Shown piece by piece: positions 6,249 to 8,343 of a stretch of 8,343 nucleotides of DNA; positions within the stretch are counted from its first letter, which is position 1, and the number at the start of each line of letters is the position of its first letter. The DNA is from Chitinophagales bacterium (GTDB lineage Bacteria; Bacteroidota; Bacteroidia; Chitinophagales; UBA10324): positions 1 to 8,343 of the forward strand of contig JACCZZ010000047.1 of NCBI GenBank assembly GCA_013695715.1, written 5' to 3'. The notes under the pieces are model-generated. The model was not told the DNA's origin and searched no databases. It saw nothing but the letters and a program-made list of their open reading frames with translations. A program made the translations under genes and the position numbers.

Positions 6249-7925
6249 CTAATTTATTCTCGCTCTTTTCAGATCAAGGAGATTCATAGGATTGTTTGGA
6301 ACTCCGGAAACATTGTTTTGCACGAATCTGATCACCTGGTCATAATAGAGCGGAACCACAGGTGCTTCTTCCATTATCAGGCTATCCATGCGCGTATATA
6401 AATCATTCCGCATTGAATCATCAATGATTGTAAAGGCGGTTTCGTACATTTTGTCAAACCTTTCATTTTTAAAACGTGTATAGTTGGGAGGCGCATCGTA
6501 ACCGCTGTAAAACAAGGCAAGAAAATTTTCTGCATCGGGATAATCACCAATCCATGAGGCACGAAAACATTTTGCATTTCCTTTAATCATCTGCTCATTT
6601 AATGCCTTGCCCTGCATCGTTTCTAATGATGCATTTATACCTACCTGCTTTAACTCATTCACTACATAATTACAAATAACCTCTGCACTTGAACTGCAAA
6701 AAAGCCGGATAGGAGGCAATGCGTTACCTGCCTCATAACCGGCCTGGCGAATAAGGTCTCTGGATTTCTGCGGATCGTAATGATACCTTTGCACTTTGCG
6801 TACATCATAAGCTGCCAGTCCCTTTGGTACAAATCCATTCCATGCAGGCACGCCGATATTATTTCTCAGGTATAACATCATCTTGTCTTTATCTATTCCA
6901 TAACTGATCGCCTGTCTGATTTCTTTCTTCAGTAAGGGATTGTTTTTCGAGGTATCAGATAAATTAAATCCTATGTATTCAGTATTCAGATAAACGGATT
7001 TTTGCACTTTTAATAACTTCGCATATTTAGGCTGCAGTTCGCCGTCTTTTGTAAGGAGGTCATCTTTGAAACTTGGATCTATATCAGAGATGAAATCATA
7101 TTCTTTCTGACGAAATTTTAAAAACTCGGTGGCCTTACTGTCAATGAAGGTAATTCGCACACCATCAACATAAGGCAAACGCCTCTGCTGTTCATCCATC
7201 TCAAAGTATTTTTTATTTTTAAAAAATAAGAGCACCGACCCCTCTTTCCACACCTTTAATTGGAATGGGCCCGTGCCTACCGGATGTGTTCTGAAATTTT
7301 TCCCCAGATGTGCAACAATTTCTTTAGGAACAACGCTGCAATACTGCATGGTAAGAATTCCTTCCAAAGGTGGAAAAGCGCGTTTCAGGTGTATTTGAAA
7401 TGTAGTATCATCAACAGCTTTGAAAGGAGTTATTGAATCTACTTTATCATTAAAGATCCAGGAGCCCTTAGAAGCTACAGCAGGGTCAATGAGGCGATGA
7501 AAACTATAGACGAAATCTTCTGCTACTACGCGCCTGCCTTTCCCATTTTGAAATAAAGAATCGTCATGAAAGAAAACATCATTCCTCAGGTGAAATGTAT
7601 AGGTTTTTCCATCTTTGGAAATCTCCCAGTTCTTAGCGATGCATGGAAGAATGTGTAGAACGCTGTCTACCTGCACCAACCCATTGAAGATCATATTTAC
7701 TCCCCAGATATTCGATTGGGTACTTGCAAATGCAGGATCGAGGGAGGTAATACCAGAGGCCTGGTTATAGCGAAATATCTTCAGATTTTCTTCTGGTGTC
7801 GAATTTCGGCAGGCTGTAGCAAACAATACAATTATCAGAAAAGTATATATGGCAAGACAAACACGAGAAAAATTCAACTTTAAACATTTACTTTTTTGTA
7901 AAGGTGGAAAAAATTGGAATACCAA
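6249..7925 (-). CDS. ABC-type oligopeptide/dipeptide substrate-binding lipoprotein (SBP family 5)
   Basis: Family-5 extracytoplasmic solute-binding protein (OppA/DppA type), 558 residues. Members bind peptides, nickel or other ligands and deliver them to an ABC permease. The N-terminus has a hydrophobic stretch (about 23-36) ending in the lipobox ATAC with Cys39, so it should be lipid-anchored. The mature part starts LKIFRYNQASGITSLDPAFA. It contains the family signature region AKNWEISKDGKTYTFHLRND (97-116), the VVAEDFVYSFHRLIDP segment (133-148), PVGTGPF (215-221), and a late IRQAISYGIDKDKM segment typical of these proteins. The start is TTG at 7923-7925, preceded by AGGA four bases upstream; an in-frame TAA further up excludes a longer ORF and no ATG is available. 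An internal TTG at codon 17 would give a shorter, more conventional signal peptide and is an alternative. No permease or ATPase gene is adjacent, so the transporter partner is unknown and the ligand cannot be named. The gene is divergent from parA. Confidence 0.92.
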   Translation of the reverse strand: MVFQFFPPLQKSKCLKLNFSRVCLAIYTFLIIVLFATACRNSTPEENLKIFRYNQASGITSLDPAFASTQSNIWGVNMIFNGLVQVDSVLHILPCIAKNWEISKDGKTYTFHLRNDVFFHDDSLFQNGKGRRVVAEDFVYSFHRLIDPAVASKGSWIFNDKVDSITPFKAVDDTTFQIHLKRAFPPLEGILTMQYCSVVPKEIVAHLGKNFRTHPVGTGPFQLKVWKEGSVLLFFKNKKYFEMDEQQRRLPYVDGVRITFIDSKATEFLKFRQKEYDFISDIDPSFKDDLLTKDGELQPKYAKLLKVQKSVYLNTEYIGFNLSDTSKNNPLLKKEIRQAISYGIDKDKMMLYLRNNIGVPAWNGFVPKGLAAYDVRKVQRYHYDPQKSRDLIRQAGYEAGNALPPIRLFCSSSAEVICNYVVNELKQVGINASLETMQGKALNEQMIKGNAKCFRASWIGDYPDAENFLALFYSGYDAPPNYTRFKNERFDKMYETAFTIIDDSMRNDLYTRMDSLIMEEAPVVPLYYDQVIRFVQNNVSGVPNNPMNLLDLKRARIN

Positions 7926-7999
7926 TAATTCCTGGTGCTCGATTTAATATGGATTAATTATAAATCTCTCATAGCAGAATGCTTCGTCCTGTGAAATAG

Positions 8000-8026
8000 G
8001 ATTAGTTTTTTGTGCATTAACTAATC
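8000..8026. repeat. 8-bp perfect inverted repeat in the parA upstream region
   Basis: GATTAGTT at 8000-8007 and AACTAATC at 8019-8026 are exact reverse complements separated by 11 bases. The centres of the half-sites are 19 bases apart, close to two helical turns, so a dimeric regulator could bind one face. The repeat covers the candidate -33 element for parA and also lies upstream of the leftward solute-binding protein gene. Its function is inferred only from position and symmetry. Confidence 0.4.
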
Positions 8027-8042
8027 TCTGTTTATAACTTTC
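8009..8042 (+). promoter_or_regulatory. Candidate Bacteroidota-type promoter for parA
   Basis: TTTG at 8009-8012 and TAACTTTC at 8035-8042 (seven of eight matches to TAnnTTTG) are separated by 22 bases, at the long end of the usual range. Transcription would begin near 8048, upstream of both candidate parA starts. The match is weaker than that of the nrnA promoter and could be chance in AT-rich DNA. Confidence 0.35.
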
Positions 8043-8122
8043 CTTTTTCCTTCATTACACCTCTTTTGTTAATGATACCTTTGAAGCAACGTTTTAATAA
8101 ACAATTGAAACCTACGTTGTAC

Positions 8123-8343
8123 ATGGGAAAAGTGATAGCCATTGCGAATCAAAAGGGCGGTGTGGGTAAAACAACTTCTGCCATTAATCTGGCTTCGTCG
8201 CTCGCCGTATTGGAATATAAAACTATTCTGATTGATGCCGATCCGCAGGCGAACGCAACATCAGGTATTGGCTTCGATCCTAAAAACATTACTACGAGCA
8301 TTTATGAATGCCTGATTGGAGAACATAAGGTAAAGGATACTAT
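8123..8343 (+). CDS. parA: ParA/Soj chromosome-partitioning ATPase, N-terminal part only
   Basis: The first 73 codons of a ParA-family ATPase, cut by the right edge. ParA ATPases act with the DNA-binding partner ParB and parS sites to segregate the replication origin region, using ATP-dependent nonspecific DNA binding. The deviant Walker A motif KGGVGKTT is at residues 11-18, with the signature lysine Lys11 and the P-loop Lys16-Thr17. The Walker A' motif follows as [11 protein letters not shown] (36-46), with Asp38 and Asp40. The opening [13 protein letters not shown] is typical of Bacteroidota chromosomal ParA, which supports the ATG at 8123. An in-frame ATG at 8072 would add 17 residues with no family similarity. 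Full-length homologues have about 255-265 residues, and parB would be expected just past the right edge. The MinD and cobyrinate-synthase relatives are less likely because of the DADPQANAT signature. Confidence 0.95.
   Translation, partial: MGKVIAIANQKGGVGKTTSAINLASSLAVLEYKTILIDADPQANATSGIGFDPKNITTSIYECLIGEHKVKDT

Noticed and set aside
6195..6401. Plus-strand 68-codon open frame overlapping the end of the solute-binding protein gene
   Set aside because: Most of it is antisense to a well-supported gene, and it lacks a recognisable domain or start signal.
8072..8122. In-frame ATG at 8072 as the parA start
   Set aside because: The added 17 residues have no family similarity, and ParA proteins of this type begin at the [13 protein letters not shown] segment.
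1..8343. CRISPR array, insertion sequence, tRNA/rRNA or phage genes
   Set aside because: No regularly spaced repeats, transposase motifs, terminal inverted repeats, cloverleaf-like segments or rRNA-conserved stretches were seen in reading both strands.

Overview
The window looks like chromosomal DNA from a member of the Bacteroidota (Bacteroidetes), possibly a Chitinophagia/Sphingobacteriia-type lineage. The evidence is AT-rich DNA with little or no Shine-Dalgarno signal before most starts, a textbook Bacteroidota promoter (TTTG-N19-TAAATTTG) before the DHH phosphoesterase gene, a MetRS of the KLSTS type, and tandem-domain FKBP exported proteins. The lineage below phylum is inference.

Layout, left to right. 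Bases 1-1318 (minus) hold the N-terminal 439 codons of methionyl-tRNA synthetase (metG), which runs off the left edge. After a 201-bp divergent spacer comes an LD-carboxypeptidase/S66 peptidase (1520-2428, plus). It converges with a small DUF4287/DUF5655 protein (2458-3021, minus). A 305-bp spacer carries a 14-bp palindrome and a strong promoter. It leads into a three-gene plus-strand cluster: an NrnA-like DHH/DHHA1 phosphoesterase (3327-4334), an FKBP-type prolyl isomerase lipoprotein (4331-5194, TTG start overlapping the previous stop) and a second, paralogous FKBP isomerase with a cleavable signal peptide (5256-6119). A convergent spacer with an imperfect hairpin separates this from a minus-strand family-5 (oligopeptide-type) solute-binding lipoprotein (6249-7925). 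A divergent spacer with an 8-bp inverted repeat then precedes the first 73 codons of a ParA/Soj ATPase (8123-8343, running off the right edge).

Functionally this is mostly ordinary core-genome content: translation, murein recycling, nanoRNA/pAp turnover, envelope protein folding, peptide binding and chromosome segregation. I see no mobile element, CRISPR array, tRNA, rRNA or defence island. The most distinctive part is the nrnA-FKBP-FKBP cluster. It holds two side-by-side 287-residue paralogues, each made of a degenerate N-terminal FKBP-like domain and an intact C-terminal FKBP domain, but with different export signals (lipoprotein versus soluble periplasmic). The gene order and lipoprotein nature recall the gliding-associated isomerase GldI of Flavobacteriia, but that assignment is inference. 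I do not find convincing evidence of a wholly new system.
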